Assembly: GCA_031969915.1 (NCBI GenBank)
Contig: DALYJJ010000084.1
Span: 1-27,536 of the forward strand
Direction of reading: 5' to 3'
From: DALYJJ01 sp031969915
GTDB taxonomy: Bacteria > Acidobacteriota > Terriglobia > Bryobacterales > Bryobacteraceae
DNA length: 27,536 nt
Under the pieces are notes generated by a model. The model saw only the letters and a program-made list of their open reading frames with translations, made no database searches and was not told the DNA's origin. The translations under genes were made by a program, and so were the position numbers. Below, in pieces: positions 9,401-17,259 of this stretch (positions are counted from its first letter, which is position 1; every line of letters starts with the position of its first letter).

Positions 9401-9594
9401 TGGTGGTGGTGGCGTTGCTCGGAATGGTGCCCGCGGCGCGGGCGAGCGGCATCGGCTCGGATGTCCAGCGTCCTCTCGCCACCGTGGTTGTCGGCGGCCT
9501 GCTCTCTACGCTCTTTCTTACCTTGCTGGCACTGCCCAGCATGTATGCCCTCGCCGTGCGCGATGCGGCGCCTGTTGAGGAGATCGCTCAATGA
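6493..9594 (+). CDS. CzcA-like heavy-metal RND efflux pump
   Basis: Inner-membrane proton/metal antiporter of 1033 residues, the normal length for the HME-RND family. The GTG start has a ribosome binding site (GGAGAA) overlapping the stop of the adaptor gene. The proton-relay residues of TM4 are all present with the CzcA spacing: D393, D399 and E406 in DFGIIVDATLVMVEH. The TGRNDAGTDPYGPNRNE block resembles the Zn/Co/Cd branch, and I do not see the methionine triad region of the copper/silver pump CusA. The substrate is therefore more likely a divalent cation such as Zn, Co, Cd or Ni; the exact metal is not determined. Its stop overlaps the next start as ATGA. Confidence 0.95.
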   Translation: MIAQLLRSALRQRFITVLIGLTLIGAGLWAFAQLKIEAYPDISDTQVVVISQFPGRAAEEVEQQVTVPIERALNSAPNVIARRSRTIFGLSVVELTFDYGVNDYFARQVVLEKLRDADLPDGVTPELGPLSTPIGELYRYTLSGGGLDAMKLRELQDWVVEPRFLQVPGVADVTPFGGLIKQYQIQVDPLALSKYSLSIAQIADAVRANNSNAGGAMLDNKQQAMVIRGVGLIQNSTDIENIVVSESKGTPVFVKDVGRVEITAAPQTGIFGLGRDTGGVEGIVLMRRGENPSEVLKSIKAAVEDLNDNRLPAGVTISPIYDRTDLVNNTLKTVSHTLLEGLLIVVLVLFLFLGNARAALLTAVTIPLSLLFAFVCMNFSGIPANLLSLGALDFGIIVDATLVMVEHVLHTMHERQHSGAPDQGGVMAAIRDAALEVERPIFFSLLIIIAAYIPLFTLERVERKLFTPMAFTVCYALLGSMLLALTLIPVLATYLFRKGARSWENPILPWLARRYAGVLNRALRRPLLVFGISGAVVVSAFALAGALGIEFLPNLDEGVIWVRAVLPPGISLEKSAQVAAEIRNIIKDRPEVQLVSSQTGRNDAGTDPYGPNRNEFFLSLTPYESWSPGMNKAKLIEELSRALNERIPGAAFSFTQPIVDNVTESVTGSAADLAVIVRGPDLNLLRGEAEKILQVIRQVPGAADSAIEQEADQAQLRIRIDRQAVARYGINVRDVQDVIEMAIGGRAAGTMFEGERRFDITVRYTPQARTSIPAIGNVLVPTREGGRVPLSQLAEIKVVDGASIIARRENQRQITVRTNIRGRDQGSFVSEAQKRFERSIRLPAGYEVTWGGQFENLQRAKKRLTVILPITIAIIFVLLFFMFGSPKYAGLVMMNVPFSLVGGILFLYLRHINLSVSAAVGFISLFGVAVMSGVLVIAEINRIRRTERDIPVRDAIIRGSQQQLRPVLLMVVVALLGMVPAARASGIGSDVQRPLATVVVGGLLSTLFLTLLALPSMYALAVRDAAPVEEIAQ

Positions 9595-9896
9595 AGAAGC
9601 TCCAGCTCACCATCTACGTAAACGAGGCGGACCGCATCGGCGACATTCCGCTCCATGAAGACATCGTTCGCCGCCTGCTGCATTTCGACATCGCGGGAGC
9701 CACCGTAACGCCGGGCCTGATGGGCTATGGCAGACACGGCAAGGTCCATCGCAAGCGCCTGTTCGGTGTCTCCGACGACCGGCCCGTGGTCATCACGGCC
9801 ATCGACTCCGAGGCGCGCATTCGCCCGATTCTGGTCGAACTCAAATCCGTGGTGCTCGAGGGACTCATCACGCTCCAGGAAGTGGAAGTGGTGTGA
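9591..9896 (+). CDS. DUF190 PII-like protein coupled to the efflux pump
   Basis: A 101-residue protein whose ATG overlaps the stop of the pump gene (ATGA). It matches DUF190: a short N-terminal beta strand (KLQLTIYVNEADR), a helix (LHEDIVRRLLHFDIAGATV), the central GLMGYGRHGKVHRKRLF loop and SDDRPVVITAIDSE, ending in a LQEVEVV strand. DUF190 is structurally related to the PII/CutA superfamily of trimeric signalling proteins. Fusion of its translation to the pump suggests that it senses a metabolite or metal and modulates the pump or its expression. That role is inference; the family ligand is not certain. Confidence 0.88.
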   Translation: MKKLQLTIYVNEADRIGDIPLHEDIVRRLLHFDIAGATVTPGLMGYGRHGKVHRKRLFGVSDDRPVVITAIDSEARIRPILVELKSVVLEGLITLQEVEVV

Positions 9897-9906
9897 AAGG
9901 AGCGGG

Positions 9907-10152
9907 ATGATGAAGCGGTCCTGGCAATTGGCTTTCGGACTGGCGCTGGGCCTTTGCTTGCGGCTGATCTTGCCCGGACATCATGCGCTCGGACTCGCGG
10001 CCACCGCGATCGCAAGTCTGGCCGGCGCGGCGATCGGAACGGGCCTTGCCGGGTTTCTGCTCCCGCGCGGCTTGGTCCGCCAGGGCGGGTTCCTCGTGTC
10101 GGGCATCGGAGCCATCGCGGCGATGCTCATTGCGGCCATCGTTGCTGAATAG
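9907..10152 (+). CDS. Small membrane protein at end of efflux operon
   Basis: An 81-residue protein starting at the first of two consecutive ATGs, with a ribosome binding site (AAAGGAG) just upstream and only 10 bases after the DUF190 stop. The sequence has about three hydrophobic segments (LAFGLALGLCLRLIL; GLAATAIASLAGAAIGTGLAGFLL; FLVSGIGAIAAMLIAAIVA) separated by basic residues. The Gly/Ala-rich pattern recalls the GlsB/YeaQ/YmgE group of small membrane proteins, but I cannot confirm membership. It is the last gene of the efflux operon and may be an accessory subunit. No conserved catalytic or metal-binding residues are seen. Confidence 0.7.
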   Translation: MMKRSWQLAFGLALGLCLRLILPGHHALGLAATAIASLAGAAIGTGLAGFLLPRGLVRQGGFLVSGIGAIAAMLIAAIVAE

Positions 10153-10158
10153 GATTGC

Positions 10159-10188
10159 GGTGCGCGGCCCGCCGCCGCTCAGCGCACC
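10159..10188. terminator. Hairpin between convergent genes
   Basis: A perfect 7-bp inverted repeat (GGTGCGC/GCGCACC) with a 16-base GC-rich loop sits between the end of the efflux operon and the convergent hydrolase gene, and includes the hydrolase stop codon. It has no T-tract. It could separate the two transcripts, but the evidence is only the pairing and position. Confidence 0.25.
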
Positions 10189-11999
10189 CACAGCGTCACC
10201 CCCGCGCGCGAGCGGCTCTCGCCTACCCGTATCGCAATCGGAATCTCCCCCCGCGCCGCCAGTCCCCCCGGAACCTCGAACTCGACCAGCGTCACCGGCA
10301 GCTCCGGCGTCGCCCACACCGCGCGCGGCGCCACTTCGCGCTCCGCCACCAGCACGCGCATCGGCGCCGTCCCGTCTCCTGTCCCCGTGGCGAATAACGT
10401 GACGCGCGATCCGCCCGCCGCCGGCTCGGCCGCTGAGTTCAGTCGCCCGTCCGCGTTCAACGCCGCCGCCGGTCCCGTGCCCGCCGCCGAAAGCGTGAAC
10501 AACCCTGGAGCCGCCCGCGTGACTCCCGCCAGCACCGTCCCCGACCACCGCCCGCGCCGTTCCGCCGTCAAGGCCACGCCGTTCTTCCCCGCCGCGTCCC
10601 CCGGCACGATGAAGTTCACCTGCCCCGCCGTCCGCGCCAGCACCACCGCCGGCGTCGCGTCAACCCAGATCGCGGCCTCCTCCAGATGCTCGCCGAACAC
10701 CGTCGCCAGCATCCCGCCGCTCAGCGCCGTCCTCTCATACGAAGCCGCGTTCACCGGTTGTCCGATGCGCGGGATCGCCCCCTGATACGGCATCGCGCGG
10801 AACTGGTCGCCCTCCGGCCAGCGGCTCACCGCCAGCAGCGCCTGTCCGATGCCCATCAGGATCTCGCGCTCAAACGCTTCGTCTTCGTTGTCCGTGTTCG
10901 TCAGCAGCGCGAACGTGATCCCCAGCCCCGGTATGCTCGCGAACAACGAGTACGTGCCCTCAATCCCCCCGTTGTGCAGCAGATTGTACCGGTCGCCGGC
11001 CCGCTCCGCCATCATGCCCAGCGCGTAATAAACCCCGGTCGCCGCCACTCCCGCCGGCGGACGCACCAGCTCCGCGAACCACTCGTGCCCCAACAGGTTC
11101 GCACGGCTCCCGTCGATCGCCGTCATCAGCCGCACCAGGTCCGTGGGCGACCCGATCCACCCGCCCGCCGCATCCAACAGATCAAACGAATAGCGCCCAT
11201 ACGGCAGCGGCGCCATCCGCACCTCCCGCGAAAAAATCGACGCCGCCAACTCCGGATTCCGCGCCCGGTACCGCGCTTCGCCCGGCGCGGCTTGATCCTC
11301 CAGGCTCCGGCCGATCCGCATCCGCGTGATCCCCTGCGGCTCCAGCACCAGCCTCCTCACCGCCTCCTCGTAGGGCAAGCCGCTCACTTTCTCGATCAGC
11401 CGGCCCGCCAAAAAATACCCCGAGTTCGAATACCCCTGCTGCGCCCCCGGCGCGCGATCGAGCGGCTGCGATAACAGGTACGCCGCAATCTCCTGCTTCG
11501 CCGGCGGAAACGACGCCCCCGCCGCCGCAATCTCCGCGTGGCCCGCGAATAAGGGCGAAGGCGTCACCGCGTCGTCCCATCCCGCCGTGTGCTGCAACAA
11601 CTGCCGCACCGTGATCGATAGCATCCGCGCGTCCTTCACCAGGGGGCGCAGCTCCGTCAGAATGTCGAACACCGGCGCATCCAGCCTCAGCCGCCCCTCC
11701 TCCGCCAGATGCAGCACCGTCACCGCCGTCAGCGGCTTGGCGATCGATCCGATGCGAAACAGCGTCTCCGGCGTCACCGGCCGGTTCGCGTTCGCGTCCG
11801 CCAGTCCCGCCCCGCGCGCATACACCAGCCGGCCGCCCTTAGTCAGCGCCAGCGATACCCCCGGAAGCTCCCACTTCGTTTGGAGCTGCACCAGGAACCG
11901 GTCGAGCGCCGCCAACTCCGGCACGGGCGTGCCCGTCTGCCCCGCCATCGTCGTCACCGCAACCATGCCCCACAACAACGAACTCTTGAGGTGCTTCAT
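10179..11999 (-). CDS. Beta-lactamase-fold serine hydrolase with Solibacter C-terminal domain
   Basis: A 606-residue secreted protein. A signal peptide (MKHLKSSLLWGMVAVTTMAG) precedes a class-C beta-lactamase/penicillin-binding-protein-like domain with all three motifs: S85-IA-K88, Y190-S-N192 and H342-N-G344. A second domain, from about residue 400 to the end, has the pattern PVNAASYERTALSGGMLATVFG, then IWVDATPAVVLARTAGQVNFIVP and VTLFATGTGDG. This is typical of the TIGR03437 C-terminal domain seen almost only in Solibacter-group proteins. The substrate could be a peptide or an ester; antibiotic resistance should not be assumed from the fold. It is divergent from a two-component pair starting about 100 bases away. 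Confidence 0.92.
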   Translation of the reverse strand: MKHLKSSLLWGMVAVTTMAGQTGTPVPELAALDRFLVQLQTKWELPGVSLALTKGGRLVYARGAGLADANANRPVTPETLFRIGSIAKPLTAVTVLHLAEEGRLRLDAPVFDILTELRPLVKDARMLSITVRQLLQHTAGWDDAVTPSPLFAGHAEIAAAGASFPPAKQEIAAYLLSQPLDRAPGAQQGYSNSGYFLAGRLIEKVSGLPYEEAVRRLVLEPQGITRMRIGRSLEDQAAPGEARYRARNPELAASIFSREVRMAPLPYGRYSFDLLDAAGGWIGSPTDLVRLMTAIDGSRANLLGHEWFAELVRPPAGVAATGVYYALGMMAERAGDRYNLLHNGGIEGTYSLFASIPGLGITFALLTNTDNEDEAFEREILMGIGQALLAVSRWPEGDQFRAMPYQGAIPRIGQPVNAASYERTALSGGMLATVFGEHLEEAAIWVDATPAVVLARTAGQVNFIVPGDAAGKNGVALTAERRGRWSGTVLAGVTRAAPGLFTLSAAGTGPAAALNADGRLNSAAEPAAGGSRVTLFATGTGDGTAPMRVLVAEREVAPRAVWATPELPVTLVEFEVPGGLAARGEIPIAIRVGESRSRAGVTLWVR

Positions 12000-12059
12000 A
12001 CCCCCATCCTGCGCCCGCTCGCGCCTGCCTCCCAGTGCGGAAAGTCTTCCCCCGAATCA

Positions 12060-12071
12060 TGACTTTCGTCA
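12060..12071. promoter_or_regulatory. Inverted repeat TGAC-TTTC-GTCA before kinase gene
   Basis: A 4-bp inverted repeat with a 4-base spacer lies between the divergent hydrolase and kinase genes. It falls inside the kinase frame only if an early start is used. Several NarL-type regulators of the DesR/LiaR kind recognise TGAC/GTCA-like half sites, so this could be the autoregulatory operator of the pair. The repeat is short and could be chance. Confidence 0.3.
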
Positions 12072-12100
12072 CTGGCGCCTACCCGATCCCATCGCCGAAA

Positions 12101-13267
12101 ATGAGGAGATTGAAACGCACCGCGCAGGAATGGTTCCGCATCGGAGGCGTCGTCGCGATCGTCTTCATCTTCCTGCCGCACGCCGCCGACGGCCTTCCCA
12201 ATCCCGGAGCCCTCCCGCTCACCGTCACCGTCTTTCTGTTGTTCGCCGGCGCCGCCGGGCTCTTCTGGCGCGCCACCGGCCCCGCGGCGCGTAACTGGAC
12301 CCCCGCGCGCCACGACGCCTCCCTCGCCGTCGAAGCGCTCCTCGGCCTCCTCGTGGCCTCGAGTTTCGTCCACGTCCTCGCCGCCCAAATTGGGTTCGTC
12401 CACACCGGCCGGCGCGCCGCCCGCAGCCTCGCCCTCCTCAACCTCGTCTGCGCCGCGCAAGTGATCTACGTCTTTCGCTTCGGCGAATTCGACCCCGCCG
12501 AAGGCGCCCGCTCCCTTCCCCCGCTTCTCGCCCTCGCCTTGACCGTCCTCACCCTGCTCGGCTGGAACCTCTTCGCCTTCCTCGCCGGCCTCTTCGTCGC
12601 CGGTGAGCAGCGCGGCCACGAACGCCTCGCCCGCATCAACGCCGAGCTGATCGAAACCCGCGCCGTGCTCGCTCAGGCTTCGCGCGCCGGCGAACGCGTG
12701 CGCATCGCCCGCGATCTCCACGACACCCTGGGCCACCACCTCACCGCCCTAACCGTCACGCTCGACCTCGCCGCCCGCGTCCCGCCCGAGGCCTCCCGCC
12801 GCCACGTCGAACAAGCCCACCTGCTGGCCCGTCTCCTGTTGAGCGAAGTCCGCAACGTTGTCGGCGAAATGCGCGAGGGCCCCGCCACCGACCTCGTCGC
12901 CGCCCTGCGCGCCCTCTCCCCCGCCGAAGGCGGCCCCAGGGTCGATATCGCTCCCCCCAGCGGTTTCTCCGTCGCCGATCCCGAACTCCACACCGCGCTC
13001 TTCCGCTGCGCGCAGGAAGCCCTCACCAACGCCATCCGCCACGCCGGAGCCACGCAGGTCTGGATGCGCTTCTCCCGCGACAACGGGATCGTCCGCTTCG
13101 AAATCGAGGATGACGGCCGCGGCGCCGTCCTCCCTCCCGCCTCCACCGGCAACGGACTGCGCGGCATCCACGAACGCCTCGAAGCCCTCGGCGGCGCCCT
13201 TCGGGTCGATACCGGACCCGGCTTCCGCCTCACCATCACCGTCCCCGAACCGAAGGCCGCCCCATGA
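12101..13267 (+). CDS. Membrane histidine kinase, DesK/LiaS-like (HisKA_3)
   Basis: Sensor kinase with about five hydrophobic segments in the first 175 residues and almost no extracytoplasmic loops, then the HisKA_3 domain (RIARDLHDTLGHHLTALTV, phospho-His at residue 207) and an ATPase domain with QEALTNAIRHAGA, DDGRG and GLRGIHERLEALGG. I chose the ATG at 12101 (MRRLKR), giving 388 residues. A GTG at 12035 and an ATG at 12059 are in frame, but both would place the candidate operator inside or beside the start. Loop-poor sensors of this type usually detect membrane state or cell-envelope stress. Its stop overlaps the regulator start as ATGA. The nearby divergent hydrolase is a possible target. 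Confidence 0.88.
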   Translation: MRRLKRTAQEWFRIGGVVAIVFIFLPHAADGLPNPGALPLTVTVFLLFAGAAGLFWRATGPAARNWTPARHDASLAVEALLGLLVASSFVHVLAAQIGFVHTGRRAARSLALLNLVCAAQVIYVFRFGEFDPAEGARSLPPLLALALTVLTLLGWNLFAFLAGLFVAGEQRGHERLARINAELIETRAVLAQASRAGERVRIARDLHDTLGHHLTALTVTLDLAARVPPEASRRHVEQAHLLARLLLSEVRNVVGEMREGPATDLVAALRALSPAEGGPRVDIAPPSGFSVADPELHTALFRCAQEALTNAIRHAGATQVWMRFSRDNGIVRFEIEDDGRGAVLPPASTGNGLRGIHERLEALGGALRVDTGPGFRLTITVPEPKAAP

Positions 13268-13911
13268 CCATCCGCGTGCTGCTGGTTGAAGACGAAGCCA
13301 TGATCCGCGCCGGCATCCGCGGCCTCCTCGACCTCACTCCCGATATCAAGGTAGTCGCCGAGTGCGCCGACGGCGAAGACGCCTGGGACCGCCTCGCTAC
13401 CGCCGAATTCGATCTGCTCCTGCTCGACATCCGCCTGCCCCGGCTCTCCGGCATCGAATTGCTGGAGCGCATCCGCGCCCGCGGCGTCCCGGCTCCGCCC
13501 GCGCTCCTGCTCACCACCTTCGACGACGACGAAGCCCTCCTCCGAGGCGTTCGCGCCGGCGCACGCGGCTACCTCCTCAAGGCATCTTCGTTCGAGGACC
13601 TCACCGGCGCCATCCGCGCCGTCGCCTCCGGCCAAAGCTGCATCCGTCCCGCCGTCACCGATCGCGCCCACCGGCTGATCCAAAACGCTGAGCCCGCCTC
13701 CGGCTTCTTCACCCCCATCGAAAGCCTCACCCCGCGCGAAGCCGAAATCCTCCGCCTGATGGCCGGCGGCTTCTCCAACCGCGAAATCGCCGACGCCTTG
13801 CGCATGAGCGAAGGCACCGTGAAAAACCACTCAACCAACATCTTCCTCAAACTCGGCGTCCGCGACCGCGTCCGCGCCGTTCTCAAAGGCATCGAGGTGG
13901 GCCTAGTCTGA
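13264..13911 (+). CDS. NarL/DesR-type response regulator
   Basis: A 215-residue regulator coupled to the kinase by ATGA. Receiver domain: acidic residues D10, E11; phospho-acceptor D55 (LLLLDIRLP); T84/T85; K106 (GYLLKASS). The LuxR-type DNA-binding domain lies near residues 148-205 (LTPREAEILRLMAGGFSNREIA, then the recognition helix SEGTVKNHSTNIFLKLGVRDR). All residues needed for phosphotransfer are present. It closes a two-gene operon. The target is unknown; the divergent hydrolase gene and autoregulation are the obvious candidates. Confidence 0.92.
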   Translation: MTIRVLLVEDEAMIRAGIRGLLDLTPDIKVVAECADGEDAWDRLATAEFDLLLLDIRLPRLSGIELLERIRARGVPAPPALLLTTFDDDEALLRGVRAGARGYLLKASSFEDLTGAIRAVASGQSCIRPAVTDRAHRLIQNAEPASGFFTPIESLTPREAEILRLMAGGFSNREIADALRMSEGTVKNHSTNIFLKLGVRDRVRAVLKGIEVGLV

Positions 13912-13989
13912 CCGGCCGCCTGCCGCGCCTCCCTGCCCAACGCCCCCAACGTCGTCCCCGGCGAAGTTCGTTTGAGCGGGACAGTAGGA

Positions 13990-15576
13990 CTAACGCAGTC
14001 TCACGTCCACTGTCTGCGACGTGCTGGCTTTCAAGTCGACCTCGAGCGGTTTCTGCCGGGATTCGGCCTCGGGCTTCACTCCAGTTTCGAACGCCCAGAT
14101 CCGGTAGCGTGCCGGGGGCAGGTTCTTCAGGTCGAATGAACCGTTCTGATCGGTTACAATCGCCGTGCGCCGATCCCGCCCGTCCTCAATTAGTACGCTG
14201 GCGTGCGGGACCGGATCTCCAACCCTTGCTCTGACGACTCCGGCTATACGCCCGGCGCCCACCGTGAGTAGGATCTCGACCGACGTGTCTGCTTCCCAAA
14301 CGGAAATACGCCCGTCCTCTACATCGGAGCCGCCTTGCTTTACCGAATCGACGTACGCGCCAGGTGGAAGTTTTGACGGATACAGCAAGTAATTTGCCGC
14401 CGGAACGGATCGAATGCGAAAGGCTCCCGTCCGGTCCAGGTTCGCGGTGAAGCTCCGGTTCAATGGCCAAACGCTGTCGTACCCAACGCAGCTAATTTGC
14501 ACTTCCTGCCAGAACTCACTCGGTTCGGCATCCGTCCCCTTGAGAATGACTCTCCCAGCGATATCTCCAGCGGGAGCGAGCGTCAGAGTCAGGCCCTCAA
14601 TACTGTCGTTCTTAACCAATACCTCAGCCGCTGCCGTAAGTAACGTACTTCCCGGTCGCTCGCTAATCGCCACTACCCGGTATCGTCCTGGGAACACGCC
14701 TTTGAAATGGAACGAACCGTTCTTGGCCGCCATGGTTGTTCCACGATAGGCCAACTCGCCGGGATTCCGATCCGTTCGGTACATGGTGACCGCGACTGGC
14801 TCCGCGTCCGTGAGGGCCTCTCCTTGAACAGCACCAGCAATCATTGCGCTCACCGCCGGAACAAGAACGAAGTCGGGGACGGCAAAGTCGCGGCCCGACT
14901 CTAAACTAACCGGCAGCGCTTGCCCCGCATCATCGACTCCAGGGTAATACGAGGGAAGATAACCGGCGCGCTTGCCGGAAACGGGAGGAGTAATCAGTAT
15001 GTAGTAGTCATCCTCCGCCAGATTTACAAAACGGAACCGCCCTGCTGGATCTGTCTCCCCTGAAAAACCTGCTGCAATCAGCCGCTTCGCTCCTCGCCCC
15101 GGCAAACTCGTCAGTACCCTTACTCGCATACCCTCCACTGGACGCCGTTCCTCGTCAAGAACTCGCCCCGAGAGAGTTCCTCCTTTCGAAATCGGCACCG
15201 TAATTCCCTTGATGTCGCCTCCCTCCGGCACGCTGACCACCCTACGGCGTCGATGGGGTGCGGACGTCGATCCCGGAATCGGATACTCGCGATGCTCAAC
15301 GGCAAGCTCGTATCGGCCCGGCTCGAGATTCTCGATCTTAAAGGTGCCCCCCTTCAGGCTCACTGCGGACCGCTGGATCAGCCTTCCCTCCGAGGCAGAC
15401 CACGCCGTGACCTGCGCGCCATCAACCGGAGAGCCAGATTGAGAGTCGACCACCACGCCCGCGAGGCTGGCGCTGGGCCCCTGTCCCCGTGCTGCCTGCG
15501 AAGTCCCCAGCATCGCGCCGAATGCTGCCAGCGCCAGACCCAGCACATCAATGCCGTGAATCGAGTTCTTCCTCAT
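13990..15576 (-). CDS. Secreted carboxypeptidase-regulatory-like repeat protein
   Basis: A 528-residue exported protein with a signal peptide (LGLALAAFGAMLGTSQAARG) and at least four to five beta-sandwich repeats of the carboxypeptidase-regulatory/Cna-B kind. Examples are SLAGVVVDSQSGSPVDGAQV, GTLSGRVLDEERRPVEGMRV, DIAGRVILKGTDA and RIAGVVRARVGDPVPHASVL, each followed by the G-F/S-F...NLPPGRY-type end (for example GSFDLKNLPPARYRIWAFE). No catalytic domain is visible. Acidobacterial genomes carry many such proteins, usually presumed to act at the cell surface in carbohydrate or protein binding. Third-position base use here is less skewed than in its neighbours. Role unknown. Confidence 0.85.
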   Translation of the reverse strand: MRKNSIHGIDVLGLALAAFGAMLGTSQAARGQGPSASLAGVVVDSQSGSPVDGAQVTAWSASEGRLIQRSAVSLKGGTFKIENLEPGRYELAVEHREYPIPGSTSAPHRRRRVVSVPEGGDIKGITVPISKGGTLSGRVLDEERRPVEGMRVRVLTSLPGRGAKRLIAAGFSGETDPAGRFRFVNLAEDDYYILITPPVSGKRAGYLPSYYPGVDDAGQALPVSLESGRDFAVPDFVLVPAVSAMIAGAVQGEALTDAEPVAVTMYRTDRNPGELAYRGTTMAAKNGSFHFKGVFPGRYRVVAISERPGSTLLTAAAEVLVKNDSIEGLTLTLAPAGDIAGRVILKGTDAEPSEFWQEVQISCVGYDSVWPLNRSFTANLDRTGAFRIRSVPAANYLLYPSKLPPGAYVDSVKQGGSDVEDGRISVWEADTSVEILLTVGAGRIAGVVRARVGDPVPHASVLIEDGRDRRTAIVTDQNGSFDLKNLPPARYRIWAFETGVKPEAESRQKPLEVDLKASTSQTVDVRLR

Positions 15577-15583
15577 GCGCTAA

Positions 15584-15682
15584 CCACCTCGCGTTCAGCA
15601 CGCTGTCACTGCCCGATGGCGGCGGCGCGTGCACATGCCCCACAATCCGCGGCGACTCCGCCATCAGCTCCAGCGCGCCGTC
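15584..15682 (-). pseudogene. miaB: Relic of miaB (tRNA methylthiotransferase), internal fragment
   Basis: In the gap between the repeat-protein gene and the serine-hydrolase gene, one minus-strand frame encodes ALELMAESPRIVGHVH, then SGSDSVLNA. This closely follows the radical-SAM core of MiaB as I know it: a helix ending in a MAESP-like segment, then HVHLPVQSGSD and VL.AM. The LPVQ of the family is changed to APPP, and nothing of MiaB is recognisable on either side. The fragment is about 33 codons, has no start or ribosome binding site of its own and lies in a frame that otherwise only shadows the hydrolase gene. It is best read as a remnant left by a deletion or rearrangement. Confidence 0.6.
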
Positions 15683-15708
15683 CCAAATCCGCCCCGCCCA
15701 ACACCCGC

Positions 15709-17259
15709 TTACCGCCCCGACCGCTGCCTCCTTAGCGTCAGGTCCTGGTAATCGAAACTGAAGTCCGCCAGCGGCGACGTCGCCTCCATCCTGATCTCCG
15801 AAACCTCCGCCCTCCGGTCGATCGCGAACGTCACCCACGCATCCGGGATCGTCGTGTCCCGGAACACCGCCTTGAACGTATCGTGATGCCAGTGCGCCAG
15901 GTCCGCCACCATCCCCGGCGTCTGCTCGAAATCCAGCGTCAGCTTGCCCCCCGCCTCCTTCACCGAGACCTTCCCATACCAGCCGTCCTGATACGCGCCG
16001 GCATACTTCGCCCACTCGAGCGACGGCCGCGTGTCCTTCCGCCGCGCCTGTTCCTGCTTTTGCTCCGCCTCCCGCGCGCGCTTCATCCGCTCCTCGCGCT
16101 GCTGGGCGTACAGGCCGATCCAGTCGGCGGCGGGCAATTGCAGATAGTGATCCAGAATGTGGTACTCGATGGACGCCATCGCCGCGCTCTCCTCCTGGTT
16201 GGTCAGGATCACGATGCCCAGCCCCTCCTCCGGCACCAGCAGCGTCCGGGAGACCATACCCGTCAGCGCCCCTCCGTGGCTCACCAGCTTCCGGCCTTTG
16301 TAATCCCGCAACGACCACCCCAACCCGTACGCCGCGAAATTCGCCTTCGTCGCCGCCAGCGCCGCCGGCGGGTCGCTCACCGCGATGATCGTTTGCGGCG
16401 CCCACATCTCGCGCGAAGCCGCTTCCGAGAACAGCCGCTTGCCGCCCTCCATCTCGCCCCGCCCTAACTGCACCCCGACCCAGCGCGCCAGGTCCTCCAC
16501 GTTCGATCGCACGCCCGCCGCCGCCGCCCACGTGTCGTCCTTGGTCATCGCGATCGGCTGCAACGGCGCACCCTCCAGCCGCCAGCCCCGCGAATGCGGC
16601 GCCGCGAAGTTCTCTCCTCCGCCCAACCCCACTGAGGTGATCCGCGAGGACTTCATGCCCGCCGGCGCGAAAATCCGCTGCTTCACAAACTCGTCGTAGG
16701 AGAGCCCCGAAGCGGCGCGCACCACTTCGCCCGCCACTACGAACATCAGGTTGTTGTACGCATACCGCGAGCGGAAGCTCGACGCCGGCGCAATGTGCCG
16801 CGCCGCCGCCAGCACCTGGTCCCGCGTAAACTTCGTGTCCGGCCAGTACAGGAGGTCGCCCGCCCCCAGGCCCAGCCCCGAGCGGTGGCACAGCAGATCC
16901 CGCACCGTCAGCTCCCGCGTCACCAAGGCGTCGGCCAGTTGAAAGGACGGCAGGTGCTTCTGCACCGGATCGTCCCAGCGCACCTTGCCCTCATCCACCA
17001 GAATCGCCAGCGCCGCCGCCGTGAATGCCTTCGTGTTTGAGGCGATGCCGAACAGCGTCTTCGCGTCCACCGCCGCCGCGTCTCCCAGCCGGCGCACTCC
17101 GTAGCCTTTGAGCACCACCGGCTTCCCGTCTTTCACGATCGCCACGGCGATGCCCGGCACGTCGAACGTGGCCCGGGCGCGCTCCACCCAGGCATCCAGG
17201 CCGGCGGGCTGCGCCCACACCGGCATCGCGGCCATCAGCACGGCAAACAAGAAACGCAT
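15709..17259 (-). CDS. Beta-lactamase-fold serine hydrolase (CubicO-like)
   Basis: A 516-residue secreted protein from the ATG at 17259 (MRFLFAVLMAAMPVWAQ), which gives a clean signal peptide; an in-frame start nine codons upstream does not. The motifs of the class-C beta-lactamase/DD-peptidase fold are present: S74-NT-K77, Y168-N-N170 and H328-GG. The C-terminal 110 residues (LEWAKYAGAYQDGWYGKVSV onwards) form a DUF3471-like beta domain common in this group. A charged stretch near residue 390 (QQREERMKRAREAEQKQEQ) links the two. Likely substrates are peptides or esters; the physiological one is unknown. It is divergent from the trpB2 gene, with 53 bases between the start codons. Confidence 0.92.
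   Translation of the reverse strand: MRFLFAVLMAAMPVWAQPAGLDAWVERARATFDVPGIAVAIVKDGKPVVLKGYGVRRLGDAAAVDAKTLFGIASNTKAFTAAALAILVDEGKVRWDDPVQKHLPSFQLADALVTRELTVRDLLCHRSGLGLGAGDLLYWPDTKFTRDQVLAAARHIAPASSFRSRYAYNNLMFVVAGEVVRAASGLSYDEFVKQRIFAPAGMKSSRITSVGLGGGENFAAPHSRGWRLEGAPLQPIAMTKDDTWAAAAGVRSNVEDLARWVGVQLGRGEMEGGKRLFSEAASREMWAPQTIIAVSDPPAALAATKANFAAYGLGWSLRDYKGRKLVSHGGALTGMVSRTLLVPEEGLGIVILTNQEESAAMASIEYHILDHYLQLPAADWIGLYAQQREERMKRAREAEQKQEQARRKDTRPSLEWAKYAGAYQDGWYGKVSVKEAGGKLTLDFEQTPGMVADLAHWHHDTFKAVFRDTTIPDAWVTFAIDRRAEVSEIRMEATSPLADFSFDYQDLTLRRQRSGR

Noticed and set aside
15683..16891. Long minus-strand frame across the serine-hydrolase gene
   Set aside because: It is a Gly/Arg/Ala-rich shadow of the real hydrolase. 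Only its last part, outside the hydrolase, resembles a protein (the miaB relic).
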